In this document: piece after piece, positions 17,718-26,393 of the stretch | Position numbering within the stretch: position 1 is the first letter of the stretch | Layout of the letters: each line of letters begins with the position of its first letter | NCBI RefSeq assembly: GCF_047553015.1 | Contig: NZ_CP180212.1 | Location: forward strand, 1,054,001-1,118,000 | Length of the DNA: 64,000 nt | Reading direction: 5' to 3' | Origin: Carnobacterium_A sp047553015 | GTDB lineage: Bacteria > Bacillota > Bacilli > Lactobacillales > Carnobacteriaceae | Translations under genes and position numbers: made by a program | Notes under the pieces: generated by a model | Told to the model about the DNA's origin: nothing | The model's database searches: none | The model's input: the letters and a program-made list of their open reading frames with translations, nothing else

Positions 17718-19433
17718 ATGTTAAAACAGTTTTTTAGTTATTATCGGCCTTATAAAAAGTTATTCTATCTTGATTTTGGTTGTGCTATTTTAGCTGCAAC
17801 ATTAGAATTAGCCTTTCCAGTTGTGGTTAATCGAGTGATTAATCGCCTGTTGCCTTCGGGAAATTGGTCATTAATTGTTACCGTATCGCTTTTGCTGTTA
17901 CTATTATATATAGTTAATACTGTGCTACAATACATAGTTGTTTATTTCGGCCATACATTAGGCGTTAACATCGAAACAGATATGCGTAGAGAACTTTATT
18001 CTCATCTCCAAAAACAACCGTTTAGCTACTATGATAATAAAAAAACAGGTAAGTTGATGGCGCGATTAACAACAGATTTATTTGAAATATCAGAAGTCGC
18101 TCATCATGGACCAGAAGATATTTTTATTACATTGATTACTTTAATAGGGGCTTTTGGTATTATGTTAACCATTCATGTCAAATTAGCTTTGGCAACATTT
18201 ATTATGATTCCATTTATTATGATAGCCTTGATTATTTTCAATAAAAAAATGACTCACGTTAATATCGACATCTTTCGAAATTTAGGAAATTTTAATGCTG
18301 GAATTGAAGCTTCTGTAAGTGGCATTCGTGAAGTGCAAGCTTTCGCTAATGAAAAATATGAAGCCGGGCGTTTTGAAGTATTAAATCAGACCTATCGAAA
18401 ATCAAAAATGTTATTTTACAAGATGATGGGAATTAGTTCTTCTTACAATTATTTCTTAATTCGCTTAATTAATTTATTTGCATTATTTTTCGGAGCGTTT
18501 TACACAATCAGAGGAGAAATTAATTATGGAGAATTTGTTGCATTTATTTTATTAGCGAATATATTTGTTCGTCCAATTGAAAAAGTGAATACAATGATTG
18601 AAAGTTACCCTAAAGGCATAGCAGGTTTTAAACGCTTCCGAGAAGAGTTAGGTAAAAAACCTAGTATCCAAGATAAGATTGATGCAAAAGTCTTGCCCTC
18701 AGTAGAGGGGACAATTCAATATAAAAATGTCTCGTTTTGGTATGATTCGACAAATAAAGTGCTAGAGCATATTCATTTATCTATTACTCAAGGAGAAACA
18801 ATTGCTTTTGTTGGACCAAGTGGCGCAGGTAAAACAACTATTTGTAACTTATTGCCTCGTTTTTATGAAATAAATGAAGGGGAAATTTTAATTGATGGCA
18901 TAAATATTCAAGATGTGACCATGCAGTCATTAAGAAAGCAAATAGGCATCGTTCAACAGGACGTCTTTTTATTTCCTGGAAGTCTTCGAGAAAATATTCG
19001 ATACGGTAAATTGGATGCGAGTGAAGAGGAGATAACAGAGGTAGTTCGCTTGGCGCATTTAGAACAAGTTGTTTTAGACATGCCTGAAGGATTGGATACG
19101 ATTATTGGAGAACGTGGGGTTAAACTATCTGGAGGACAAAAACAGCGAGTATCAATCGCTCGAATGTTTTTAAAAAATCCTGCTATTTTGATACTAGATG
19201 AAGCTACTTCAGCATTAGATACTGAAACAGAACAGGCTATTCAAGATTCGTTAAATTCATTGTCAGCTGGCAGAACGACTCTCGTTATTGCACATCGTCT
19301 AGCGACAATTAAGCATGCGACAAGGATTGTTGTCGTGAATGAGACAGGAATAGCTGAAGAAGGTAGCCACAGGGAATTAATGGCGTTAAATGGAACGTAT
19401 CGACGTCTTTATGAAGCTCAATTCTTAGACTAA
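17718..19433 (+). CDS. ABC transporter half-molecule, permease fused to ATPase
   Basis: This 571-residue export-type ABC half-transporter has a six-helix membrane domain (about 1-310) and an ATP-binding domain. The motifs are Walker A GPSGAGKTT (about 372-380), signature LSGGQKQR (about 475-482) and Walker B ILILDEATSALD, followed by the H-loop in IAHRLAT. It resembles multidrug or lipid exporters of the MsbA/BmrA group and has no partner half-gene beside it, so it could be a homodimer. The substrate is unknown. A TATAAT lies at 17683-17688 and AGAGGAGG precedes the ATG. Confidence 0.85.
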   Translation: MLKQFFSYYRPYKKLFYLDFGCAILAATLELAFPVVVNRVINRLLPSGNWSLIVTVSLLLLLLYIVNTVLQYIVVYFGHTLGVNIETDMRRELYSHLQKQPFSYYDNKKTGKLMARLTTDLFEISEVAHHGPEDIFITLITLIGAFGIMLTIHVKLALATFIMIPFIMIALIIFNKKMTHVNIDIFRNLGNFNAGIEASVSGIREVQAFANEKYEAGRFEVLNQTYRKSKMLFYKMMGISSSYNYFLIRLINLFALFFGAFYTIRGEINYGEFVAFILLANIFVRPIEKVNTMIESYPKGIAGFKRFREELGKKPSIQDKIDAKVLPSVEGTIQYKNVSFWYDSTNKVLEHIHLSITQGETIAFVGPSGAGKTTICNLLPRFYEINEGEILIDGINIQDVTMQSLRKQIGIVQQDVFLFPGSLRENIRYGKLDASEEEITEVVRLAHLEQVVLDMPEGLDTIIGERGVKLSGGQKQRVSIARMFLKNPAILILDEATSALDTETEQAIQDSLNSLSAGRTTLVIAHRLATIKHATRIVVVNETGIAEEGSHRELMALNGTYRRLYEAQFLD

Positions 19434-19492
19434 TTTAGTTTTTATACCTATAGAGAGAAAAAATGCTTTTTAAAATTGAAAGGAATAGAACT

Positions 19493-20014
19493 ATGGAACC
19501 TATCAAAAGGAGAAATAAAATCGTTGCTGCGCTACAAAAGACAAAAACACCAATAAGCGCTTCGGTGTTAGCAAAAAAATTAGCAGTTAGTCGTCAAATT
19601 ATTGTTGGCGACGTCGCTTTAATTAGAGCAACAGGAATTGATATTACAGCAACACCTAAAGGGTACGTCTTAACCAGTGAAGAAAGTCCTGATAATCGCT
19701 ATATCCGGAAAATTGCTTGTGCACATCAACTAGATGAAACTCAAAAAGAATTGTATGCAATAGTTGATAATGGGGGAGAAATAATCGATGTCATCGTGGA
19801 ACACCCGGTTTATGGTGAGATAAAAGGGCAATTAAATATCAGCTCACGACACGATGTAGATCAATTTCTTCAAAAAATGATACGTTCAAAAGCAAATTTA
19901 TTATCAGACTTAACAAAAGGCATTCATTTGCATACGATTGCCTGTAAAGATGAATTTATTTTTAATAGAATCATTCAGCAGTTATCTGATGAAAACGTAT
20001 TGTATCAAGATTAA
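19493..20014 (+). CDS. niaR: Niacin-responsive repressor NiaR
   Basis: This 173-residue repressor controls NAD biosynthesis and niacin uptake genes. It has an N-terminal HTH_11 domain (about 5-60, recognition helix in SASVLAKKLAVSRQIIVGDV) and a C-terminal 3H ligand-binding domain (about 75-165) with conserved histidines in VEHPVYGEI, IHLHTIAC and SSRHDVD. The start at 19493 follows GAAAGGAATAG, giving the family's usual length. The adjacent niaX gene with two operator-like palindromes supports the call. Nicotinic acid is the known co-repressor in bacilli. Confidence 0.92.
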   Translation: MEPIKRRNKIVAALQKTKTPISASVLAKKLAVSRQIIVGDVALIRATGIDITATPKGYVLTSEESPDNRYIRKIACAHQLDETQKELYAIVDNGGEIIDVIVEHPVYGEIKGQLNISSRHDVDQFLQKMIRSKANLLSDLTKGIHLHTIACKDEFIFNRIIQQLSDENVLYQD

Positions 20015-20019
20015 AAGAG

Positions 20020-20077
20020 TGTCTTGACATCTTTTTATATTCGGTTATACTAAATTAGTGGAGGTGTCTTGACACCT
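20020..20077 (+). promoter_or_regulatory. niaX promoter with two NiaR-like operators
   Basis: The sequence TGTCTTGACA occurs twice, at 20020-20029 and 20065-20074. The second copy is extended to a 16-base palindrome (20062-20077, 7-bp arms around TT). The first copy contains the -35 TTGACA (20024-20029); the -10 is TATACT (20046-20051), spacer 16. One box thus covers the -35 and the other lies just after the probable start of transcription. Confidence 0.8.
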
Positions 20078-20107
20078 AAGCAATTATAACCAATTGGAGA
20101 TGTTTAT

Positions 20108-20677
20108 ATGCAAATAAAAAGTGTTCATAGATTAACGGTATCAGCTTTATTAATAGCGATCGGGATTATGATTCCCATTGTTTCACCTGTTAAAATTATT
20201 TTAGAACCTGCTTCTTTTACATTAGGTAGCCATGTAGCTATTTTTATTGCTTTATTTATCTCACCAGCTATTGCAGTTTTTGTGGCACTAGGTACAGCTG
20301 TTGGCTTTATGATTAGCGGATTCCCTTTAATTGTTGCGTTAAGAGCGTTAACTCATGTAGTATTTGCTATAGTAGGAGCCTTTTGGGTGCAGAGACATCC
20401 AGAAATAATAGAAAATCCATTAAAAGCTCAATTTTTCTCTTTTGCTATCGGTGTCGTTCATGCGTTAGCAGAAGTAGCGGTCGTTTCGCTCTTTTATTTT
20501 GGTGGGAATGTAACAGATACGTACTACAATCAAGGATTCTTACAGTCTGTTTTTTTAATGGTGGGAATCGGAACAGTGATACACAGTATGGTTGATTTTG
20601 GGATTGCCTCTATTATTTGGAAGTCACTGAATAGCAGGAAAAGTTTTAGCTCGTCTATGACAAAAGTTAAAAACTAA
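20108..20677 (+). CDS. niaX: Niacin transporter NiaX
   Basis: This 189-residue hydrophobic protein has about five or six membrane helices and no ATPase domain. It resembles ECF-type substrate-binding S components of the NiaX type predicted to take up niacin. The identification rests on the NiaR-like operators in front and the niaR gene directly upstream, along with the S-component-like N-terminus (RLTVSALLIAIGIMIPIVSP). Co-regulation by niacin is inferred. The ATPase and T subunits would come from a shared ECF module elsewhere. Confidence 0.82.
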   Translation: MQIKSVHRLTVSALLIAIGIMIPIVSPVKIILEPASFTLGSHVAIFIALFISPAIAVFVALGTAVGFMISGFPLIVALRALTHVVFAIVGAFWVQRHPEIIENPLKAQFFSFAIGVVHALAEVAVVSLFYFGGNVTDTYYNQGFLQSVFLMVGIGTVIHSMVDFGIASIIWKSLNSRKSFSSSMTKVKN

Positions 20678-20694
20678 AAAAAGCGAAAACTCAT

Positions 20695-20732
20695 AAAAAA
20701 AGGGGCTGACTAGTTGTCTGCTCCTTTTTTTT
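20695..20732 (+). terminator. Terminator after niaX
   Basis: A 12-bp stem (20695-20706 with 20720-20731, one G-U pair) is followed by T residues. Its loop holds the -35 box of the next promoter. Confidence 0.8.
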
Positions 20733-20742
20733 ATGGTATAAT
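20714..20742 (+). promoter_or_regulatory. dnaG-rpoD promoter
   Basis: TTGTCT (20714-20719), 17 bases, and an extended -10 TGGTATAAT ending at 20742 make a good sigma-A promoter embedded in the niaX terminator. The leader of about 120 bases contains a GC-richer 9-bp hairpin (20782-20790 with 20802-20810). Confidence 0.65.
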
Positions 20743-20869
20743 TAAATTTGAATATTTCTGTCTACAGATAACGGAAAAACTGAGTCGCGCTGATTTATTT
20801 GGTGCGGCTCTTACCGCCTTGTAGAGGGGATCAGAAAGTACGTTTTAATTGGCTAAAGAGGTGAATGGT

Positions 20870-22741
20870 TTGGCAACGAGGATTCCTGAAGAAACGGTTA
20901 ATAAAATCAGGCAAGAAACCAATATTACAGATATTGTCAGTCAGTACGTACAACTTAAAAAAAAGGGAAAGAATTTTTTTGGTTTCTGTCCATTTCATGA
21001 TGAGCGAACACCATCATTTTCTGTGACAGAAGAAAAACAAATTTTCCATTGTTTTAGTTGTGGTCGAGGAGGAAATGTTTATTCGTTTTTGATGGAAGTC
21101 GACGGATTAAGTTTTCCTGAAGCGGTATTGAAGACAGCAGAACTTAGCCAGATTGAAGTTGATCAAGCTTTACTCAATGGAGGACAATCAAACTCACAAA
21201 ATAAAGATTCCAAAAAAGACTTTCTTCTCAAAATACATGAAGAGAGTCTTGAATTATTCCATCACATCTTGTTGCAAACAACTGCTGGTGAAGAGGCGTT
21301 AGCTTATTTGTTGAAAAGGGGATTAACACAAGAAACCATTGAAACATTTGGTATTGGGTTTGCCCCACATGAGCGTACCCTGTTACAACAATATTTGACT
21401 GGCAAAGATTATTCAAAAGAGTTGTTGAGCGAAACGGGCTTATTTGTTGAAAAAGAAAATGGTGATTTATTAGATCGTTTTTCTAATCGAATTGTTTTTC
21501 CTATTCGCAATCAACAAGGAAAAGTTGTTGGTTTTTCTGGGAGGTTGTTTGAGACTTCAGACTTTGAAACAGGACCTAAATACTTAAACAGTCCCGAGAC
21601 CTACCTTTTTAATAAGCGAAGTGTTTTATTTAATTTTGATAAGGCACGCCCTGCTGTCAGACGAGAAAAAGAGGTCATTTTATTTGAAGGCTTTATGGAT
21701 GTTATTGCTGCATGGCAAGCAGGAATACAAAATGGTGTTGCTTCGATGGGAACCAGTCTGACAAATGAGCAAATCCATATGCTTGGGCGAATAACAGATC
21801 AAGTCTTAGTTGCTTATGATGGTGATGATGCAGGTATTGAAGCTGCTAAACGTGCAGCTGATTTATTAATAGATCAAACAGATTTTGATTTGGCTATTTT
21901 ATCGTTTCCTGAAGGTATGGATCCGGATGATTTTATTAAAGAAAAAGGAGTGCCAGCCTTTAAGGAACTTATTTCTCATGGTAGAGATACCTTGTTTAGT
22001 TTCAAAATGAACTACTACCGTCGTGATATGAATTTGAAAAATGAGAGTGAGCGGCTTGGATACATTGAAAAGATAGTAACTGAAATGTTGACGATTACCT
22101 CTGCGGTTGAACGAGAAATGTATATGAAGCAACTAGCAGCCGAATTTGATATCTCTATTGATTCTTTAAATGAACAGTTTCAACAACGCTTTTATGAGCG
22201 ACAAAAAAAACGTTCCAAAGAACCCAAAAAGACGGTAGCAATCCCAGAAATTCGCTCTACAACATTTACTCAAGTTCACAATCAGAGAGGGAAATTGGAT
22301 TCTATCGAACGAGCAGAACAATTATTGCTCAATCGTTTATTTCATTTTGAAGAAGTTAGAATTCAACTCAAAAATTTACCAGAAGAATTTCATTTCGTAC
22401 ATGATGATTATCAATTATTGTATCTGTACTATGAAAACTTTCAAGAACATGCACAGCATGCTCTGTCAGATACGTCTATTGAGGCTTTTATTGATTTTGT
22501 AAAAGAAACACCGTTAAAAAATAAAATCGTTGAAATTGAGTTTCAATCTCTTAGTATGGAGATTGTTCCACAAGAGATTAAAGACTATATCGATGTTATC
22601 TCAAGAAAGTCAGTGTTAGAAACACAATTGAAACAAACAAAAGACGAAATGACCGAGGCTGCTAAAAAAGGCGACCAAGCTCAATTAAGAGTTCTAATGA
22701 TTGAGATTGTCAATCTATCCCGCTTGTTAAAAAATGGGTAG
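20870..22741 (+). CDS. dnaG: DNA primase
   Basis: This 623-residue primase makes RNA primers at the replication fork. The zinc-binding CHC2 domain has C40, H43, C61 and C64 (CPFH and CFSC). The Toprim domain shows EGFMDVIAA and AYDGDDAG with the metal-binding acidic residues, and a C-terminal helicase-binding region follows. The TTG at 20870 is chosen as the start because AGAGGTG lies 6 bases upstream and the protein then begins ATRIPEETV, as in relatives. rpoD follows, as in the macromolecular synthesis operon of other Firmicutes. Confidence 0.96.
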   Translation: MATRIPEETVNKIRQETNITDIVSQYVQLKKKGKNFFGFCPFHDERTPSFSVTEEKQIFHCFSCGRGGNVYSFLMEVDGLSFPEAVLKTAELSQIEVDQALLNGGQSNSQNKDSKKDFLLKIHEESLELFHHILLQTTAGEEALAYLLKRGLTQETIETFGIGFAPHERTLLQQYLTGKDYSKELLSETGLFVEKENGDLLDRFSNRIVFPIRNQQGKVVGFSGRLFETSDFETGPKYLNSPETYLFNKRSVLFNFDKARPAVRREKEVILFEGFMDVIAAWQAGIQNGVASMGTSLTNEQIHMLGRITDQVLVAYDGDDAGIEAAKRAADLLIDQTDFDLAILSFPEGMDPDDFIKEKGVPAFKELISHGRDTLFSFKMNYYRRDMNLKNESERLGYIEKIVTEMLTITSAVEREMYMKQLAAEFDISIDSLNEQFQQRFYERQKKRSKEPKKTVAIPEIRSTTFTQVHNQRGKLDSIERAEQLLLNRLFHFEEVRIQLKNLPEEFHFVHDDYQLLYLYYENFQEHAQHALSDTSIEAFIDFVKETPLKNKIVEIEFQSLSMEIVPQEIKDYIDVISRKSVLETQLKQTKDEMTEAAKKGDQAQLRVLMIEIVNLSRLLKNG

Positions 22742-22779
22742 TAAAAAAAGTGAGATTGAAAAAGGGGAGGCATTTTTTT

Positions 22780-23895
22780 ATGGCTGAAGAAAAAAAAGTA
22801 CCGACATTATCTTATAAGGATGCAGTAAAGGCATTTATTAAAGAATTTAAACCTAGTGGAACGGTTCATTATGATGAATTAACGAATACATTAGCGACAC
22901 CTTATACATTGGATGCAGATAAAATGGATGCACTTATTCAACAAATTGAAGACAGTGGAATTGGTGTTGTAGGCGATGATGGTGGTCCAACTGTCCGCCA
23001 AATGTTAGCTAAAGAGCGTAAAGAAGAAGCTGAAAAGCCAGAAGACTTAACTGCTCCTCCAGGTGTAAAAATCAATGACCCTGTTCGTATGTATTTAAAA
23101 GAAATTGGTCGAGTGAATTTATTAACCGCTGCAGAAGAAGTTATGTTAGCTAAAAAAATCGAAGTCGGTGATCAAGAGGCTAAGCAGCGCTTAGCAGAAG
23201 CTAACTTGAGATTAGTAGTAAGTATTGCCAAACGTTACGTTGGGCGTGGTATGCAATTTTTAGATTTGATTCAAGAAGGAAACATGGGTTTAATGAAAGC
23301 TGTAGAAAAATTTGACTATACTAAAGGGTTCAAATTCTCGACTTATGCTACATGGTGGATTCGTCAAGCCATTACCCGTGCTATTGCTGATCAAGCACGT
23401 ACGATTCGTATTCCAGTTCATATGGTTGAAACGATTAACAAATTGATTCGTATTCAACGTCAATTGTTACAAGATTTAGGAAGAGAGCCGACACCTGAAG
23501 AAATTGGTGCCGAAATGGATCTTCCAACAGAAAAAGTTCGTGAGATTTTAAAAATTGCTCAAGAACCTGTTTCATTAGAAACACCAATTGGTGAAGAAGA
23601 TGATTCTCACTTAGGTGACTTCATTGAAGATCATGATGCAACTAGCCCAGCAGAAAATGCGGCTTATGAACTGTTAAAAGAACAACTTGAAGATGTCTTA
23701 GATACCTTAACGGATCGTGAAGAAAATGTTTTGCGTTTGCGTTTTGGTCTTGATGATGGGCGTACAAGAACATTGGAGGAAGTTGGTAAAGTGTTTGGTG
23801 TAACGCGCGAGCGTATTCGTCAAATAGAAGCCAAAGCGTTACGTAAATTGCGTCACCCAAGTCGTTCAAAACAACTGAAAGATTTCTTAGAATAA
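22780..23895 (+). CDS. rpoD: Primary sigma factor RpoD (SigA)
   Basis: This is the housekeeping sigma factor, 371 residues, as in other Lactobacillales. Sigma region 1.1 is at the N-terminus, followed by region 1.2 (DPVRMYLKEIGRV), region 2 (LRLVVSIAKRYVGRGMQFLDLIQEGN and the -10 recognition segment FSTYATWWIRQAI), region 3, and region 4.2 with VGKVFGVTRERIRQIEAKALRKLR for -35 binding. The ATG at 22780 follows GGGGAGG. It is transcribed with dnaG. Confidence 0.98.
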   Translation: MAEEKKVPTLSYKDAVKAFIKEFKPSGTVHYDELTNTLATPYTLDADKMDALIQQIEDSGIGVVGDDGGPTVRQMLAKERKEEAEKPEDLTAPPGVKINDPVRMYLKEIGRVNLLTAAEEVMLAKKIEVGDQEAKQRLAEANLRLVVSIAKRYVGRGMQFLDLIQEGNMGLMKAVEKFDYTKGFKFSTYATWWIRQAITRAIADQARTIRIPVHMVETINKLIRIQRQLLQDLGREPTPEEIGAEMDLPTEKVREILKIAQEPVSLETPIGEEDDSHLGDFIEDHDATSPAENAAYELLKEQLEDVLDTLTDREENVLRLRFGLDDGRTRTLEEVGKVFGVTRERIRQIEAKALRKLRHPSRSKQLKDFLE

Positions 23896-23904
23896 ACTTA
23901 TTTT

Positions 23905-23948
23905 AAAAAACCAAGCCGATAGTATTTTCTATTCGCTTGGCTTTTTTT
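23905..23948 (+). terminator. Terminator after rpoD
   Basis: The stem CCAAGC...GCTTGG (23911-23922 with 23929-23940, two mismatches) is followed by seven T residues. Confidence 0.88.
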
Positions 23949-24025
23949 GTTTCAACATATTAAAGCATGGTTTCAAAAAAACTGTTATAATACTTAAGTA
24001 GGATAGTTTGAGAGGATGAGAATAT

Positions 24026-24484
24026 ATGTTATCGTTTGAGGAAAAAAAAGCTCTATTTGACGAGTACAAAGAATTAACGGCTGTACCTGTTTCACTAAAT
24101 AGAACCAATTATCATTTTGAGAGTAGTGCAGTTGATAAAACAACGGTTGTTCGTTACCTTCATCGGAATGGAAATGCACTTATTTATGCAGGTTACTTAC
24201 CTAAAGAAGAAACCATTAAAGGCTATATTTCAGTCCTAGATGCTGATGAAAAAAATATTAGACGTTTGCTAGATAAAGCTATCATATTTTTGAAAAAAAC
24301 AGAAGATGGTTACGAAGAAGGATACTCCGAATTATGGTTTGATCAAAATGGTGATGTCTTACGTTTAGTATATGACAATCCGATGTGGTCTGTTAATTTA
24401 CCAGATGGTAAAATGGAGGCTATTTTTAAAACAAAAGAAGCTGCAGAAGGGTATTTATTAGATGAAGCTTTCTTTAAAAATTAA
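24026..24484 (+). CDS. Conserved-looking hypothetical protein
   Basis: I do not recognise this 152-residue protein. It looks cytoplasmic, with no signal peptide or membrane helix. The N-terminus is charged (LSFEEKKALFDEYKELT), the middle is mixed alpha/beta and resembles no motif I know, and the C-terminal half is acidic and aromatic (GYSELWFDQNGDVLRLVYDNPMWSVNLPDGKMEAIF). It has its own upstream region and sits between rpoD and trmK, 30 bases before trmK. Codon use is like its neighbours. It is a real gene by length, spacing and composition, but its function is open. Confidence 0.75.
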   Translation: MLSFEEKKALFDEYKELTAVPVSLNRTNYHFESSAVDKTTVVRYLHRNGNALIYAGYLPKEETIKGYISVLDADEKNIRRLLDKAIIFLKKTEDGYEEGYSELWFDQNGDVLRLVYDNPMWSVNLPDGKMEAIFKTKEAAEGYLLDEAFFKN

Positions 24485-24514
24485 TTTTATAACGAAAGAA
24501 GTGACAGAGAGTTA

Positions 24515-25222
24515 ATGAAGCTAAAACAACTATCATTGCGCTTAGAAAGAGCAGCTAGCTACGTCCCTGAAGGTTCACGCTTAGCCGATATTGGATCAGA
24601 TCATGCCTATCTTCCCTGCGTTCTAGCAGTAGAGGGTAAGATTGAATTTGCTATTGCTGGAGAGATTATTGAAGGGCCATTTAGAATTGCCGAGAATCAA
24701 GTCGAACGCCTGAAATTACAAAACAAAGTAGTTGTTCGATTGGGAGACGGGTTGAATGTTCTTAATCCTGAATTAGACCAGATTTCTGCCATTACCATTT
24801 GTGGTATGGGTGGTGCACTCATTGCTACTATCTTAGACGAAGGATATCGAATGGGGAAATTAACTGGTAAAGAGAGATTGATTTTACAGGCCAATAAAGA
24901 TGAATCTGATTTGAGAACCTGGCTGATTGACCACCGCTATCAGATTATTTCAGAAGAATTAATTGAAGAAAATAGCAAAATATATGAAATTATAGTAGCT
25001 GAAAAATCTGCTGAATCCTCCGTTACTTTTTTAGCAGAAGATATTGCTTTTGGTTTTCATTTGAGAAAAGAACGGTCTTTACTATTTATAAAAAAATGGA
25101 CAAATGAATTAGCTAAAAACAAGCAGATACTTGTTGATTTACCTAAATCTTCTACAGATCAATCTGAAAAAATACAAGCATTTACGATTAAAATTGCTGC
25201 GATTGAGGAGTTATTAAAATGA
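24515..25222 (+). CDS. trmK: tRNA (adenine(22)-N1)-methyltransferase TrmK
   Basis: This class I SAM-dependent methyltransferase makes m1A22 in tRNA. The 235 residues contain the SAM-binding motif ADIGSDHAYLP (about 25-35), AGEIIEGPF at the acidic ribose-binding strand, and the catalytic-region TICGMGGALI. A helical C-terminal domain follows. The end overlaps the nif3 start by 4 bases (ATGA), the conserved trmK-nif3 arrangement (yqfN-yqfO in Bacillus). Confidence 0.93.
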   Translation: MKLKQLSLRLERAASYVPEGSRLADIGSDHAYLPCVLAVEGKIEFAIAGEIIEGPFRIAENQVERLKLQNKVVVRLGDGLNVLNPELDQISAITICGMGGALIATILDEGYRMGKLTGKERLILQANKDESDLRTWLIDHRYQIISEELIEENSKIYEIIVAEKSAESSVTFLAEDIAFGFHLRKERSLLFIKKWTNELAKNKQILVDLPKSSTDQSEKIQAFTIKIAAIEELLK

Positions 25223-26343
25223 AAAGTATCTTAGGACATGATTTGATTAAAAAGTTTGAAGAGTTCGCACCAACTTACTTGGCTGAAGAAGGCGATCCTG
25301 TTGGTTTAGCTATTGGAACATTAAATAAATCAGTAAAAAAAGTTTTAGTAACACTAGATGTGCGTCCTGAAGTTGTACAAGAAGCGATTTCAAAAAATAT
25401 TGACTTAATTTTTGCTCATCATCCACCACTCTTTAGACCTGCAAAAAACCTAGTAACGGATGACCCGCAAATCAACATGTATGCTGATTTATTGAAAAAT
25501 GATATTGCTGTTTATGCTGCCCATACAAACCTTGATGTAGCAACAAATGGGATGAATGCATGGTTAGCAAAAGCGATTGGCATCACGGAAACTGAAATTA
25601 TGTCAGTGACAAAGCGAGAGAAATATAAAAAGTTAGTTGTTTTTGTTCCACTAGCAAATAAAAGTGAGATGATTCAAGCATTAACTCAAGCAGGAGCAGG
25701 AGAAATCGGCCCTAACTATAAGGATTGTACTTATACCGTTGAAGGAACCGGAAGTTTTACACCAATGAATCAAGCACAACCGCATATTGGGCAACCAAAT
25801 GAAGTAGAAGAAGTGAACGAAGCACGGATTGAAGTGATGTTCCCAGAACGATTAACTGCTGAAATTGAAAAGGCGTTGTTTTCTGAGCATCCTTATGAAG
25901 AACCGGTTTATGACGTTTACACAATAGAAAACTACGTGGATCAATATGGATTAGGACGAGTCGGAAATTTGAAAGAGCCAATAACTATTGAAGAATTTGC
26001 TAAAAAAATAAAAGATACATTTGGCGTTATTGGATTGCGTTACCTTGCAAAAGATCCTACTCAAAAAATCCAGCGTGTTGCTATATGTGGTGGAGATGCA
26101 GGCAAATTTTATCCAGATGCTATCCGTAAAGGTGCTGAAGTTTACATCACTGGAGACGTTTATTACCATGTTGGACATGATATGTTAGCATCCAACCTTA
26201 GTGTCATCGATCCAGGACACCATATTGAAAGTATTTGTAAAAAAGAATTGGCTACTCTCTTTACAAATTGGAGTAAAGAGATGGATTGGGATTTAGAAGT
26301 GATACAATCATCTTTAAATACCGATCCCTATCGTTTTATCTAA
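25219..26343 (+). CDS. Nif3-like dinuclear metal centre protein
   Basis: This 374-residue NIF3 family protein (YqfO type) carries the metal ligands in FAHHPPLF (about 68-75) and the C-terminal DPGHHIES. The long middle section (about 125-235) is the PII-like insertion seen in the Firmicutes form. Overlap with trmK suggests coupled translation. Some relatives have been assigned GTP cyclohydrolase I type 2-like roles, but the activity of this subgroup is unproven. Confidence 0.92.
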   Translation: MKSILGHDLIKKFEEFAPTYLAEEGDPVGLAIGTLNKSVKKVLVTLDVRPEVVQEAISKNIDLIFAHHPPLFRPAKNLVTDDPQINMYADLLKNDIAVYAAHTNLDVATNGMNAWLAKAIGITETEIMSVTKREKYKKLVVFVPLANKSEMIQALTQAGAGEIGPNYKDCTYTVEGTGSFTPMNQAQPHIGQPNEVEEVNEARIEVMFPERLTAEIEKALFSEHPYEEPVYDVYTIENYVDQYGLGRVGNLKEPITIEEFAKKIKDTFGVIGLRYLAKDPTQKIQRVAICGGDAGKFYPDAIRKGAEVYITGDVYYHVGHDMLASNLSVIDPGHHIESICKKELATLFTNWSKEMDWDLEVIQSSLNTDPYRFI

Positions 26344-26393
26344 TGTTAAACATTAATTGACTATAAAATATATTGAGTAAAAGGAGTTTTTTT

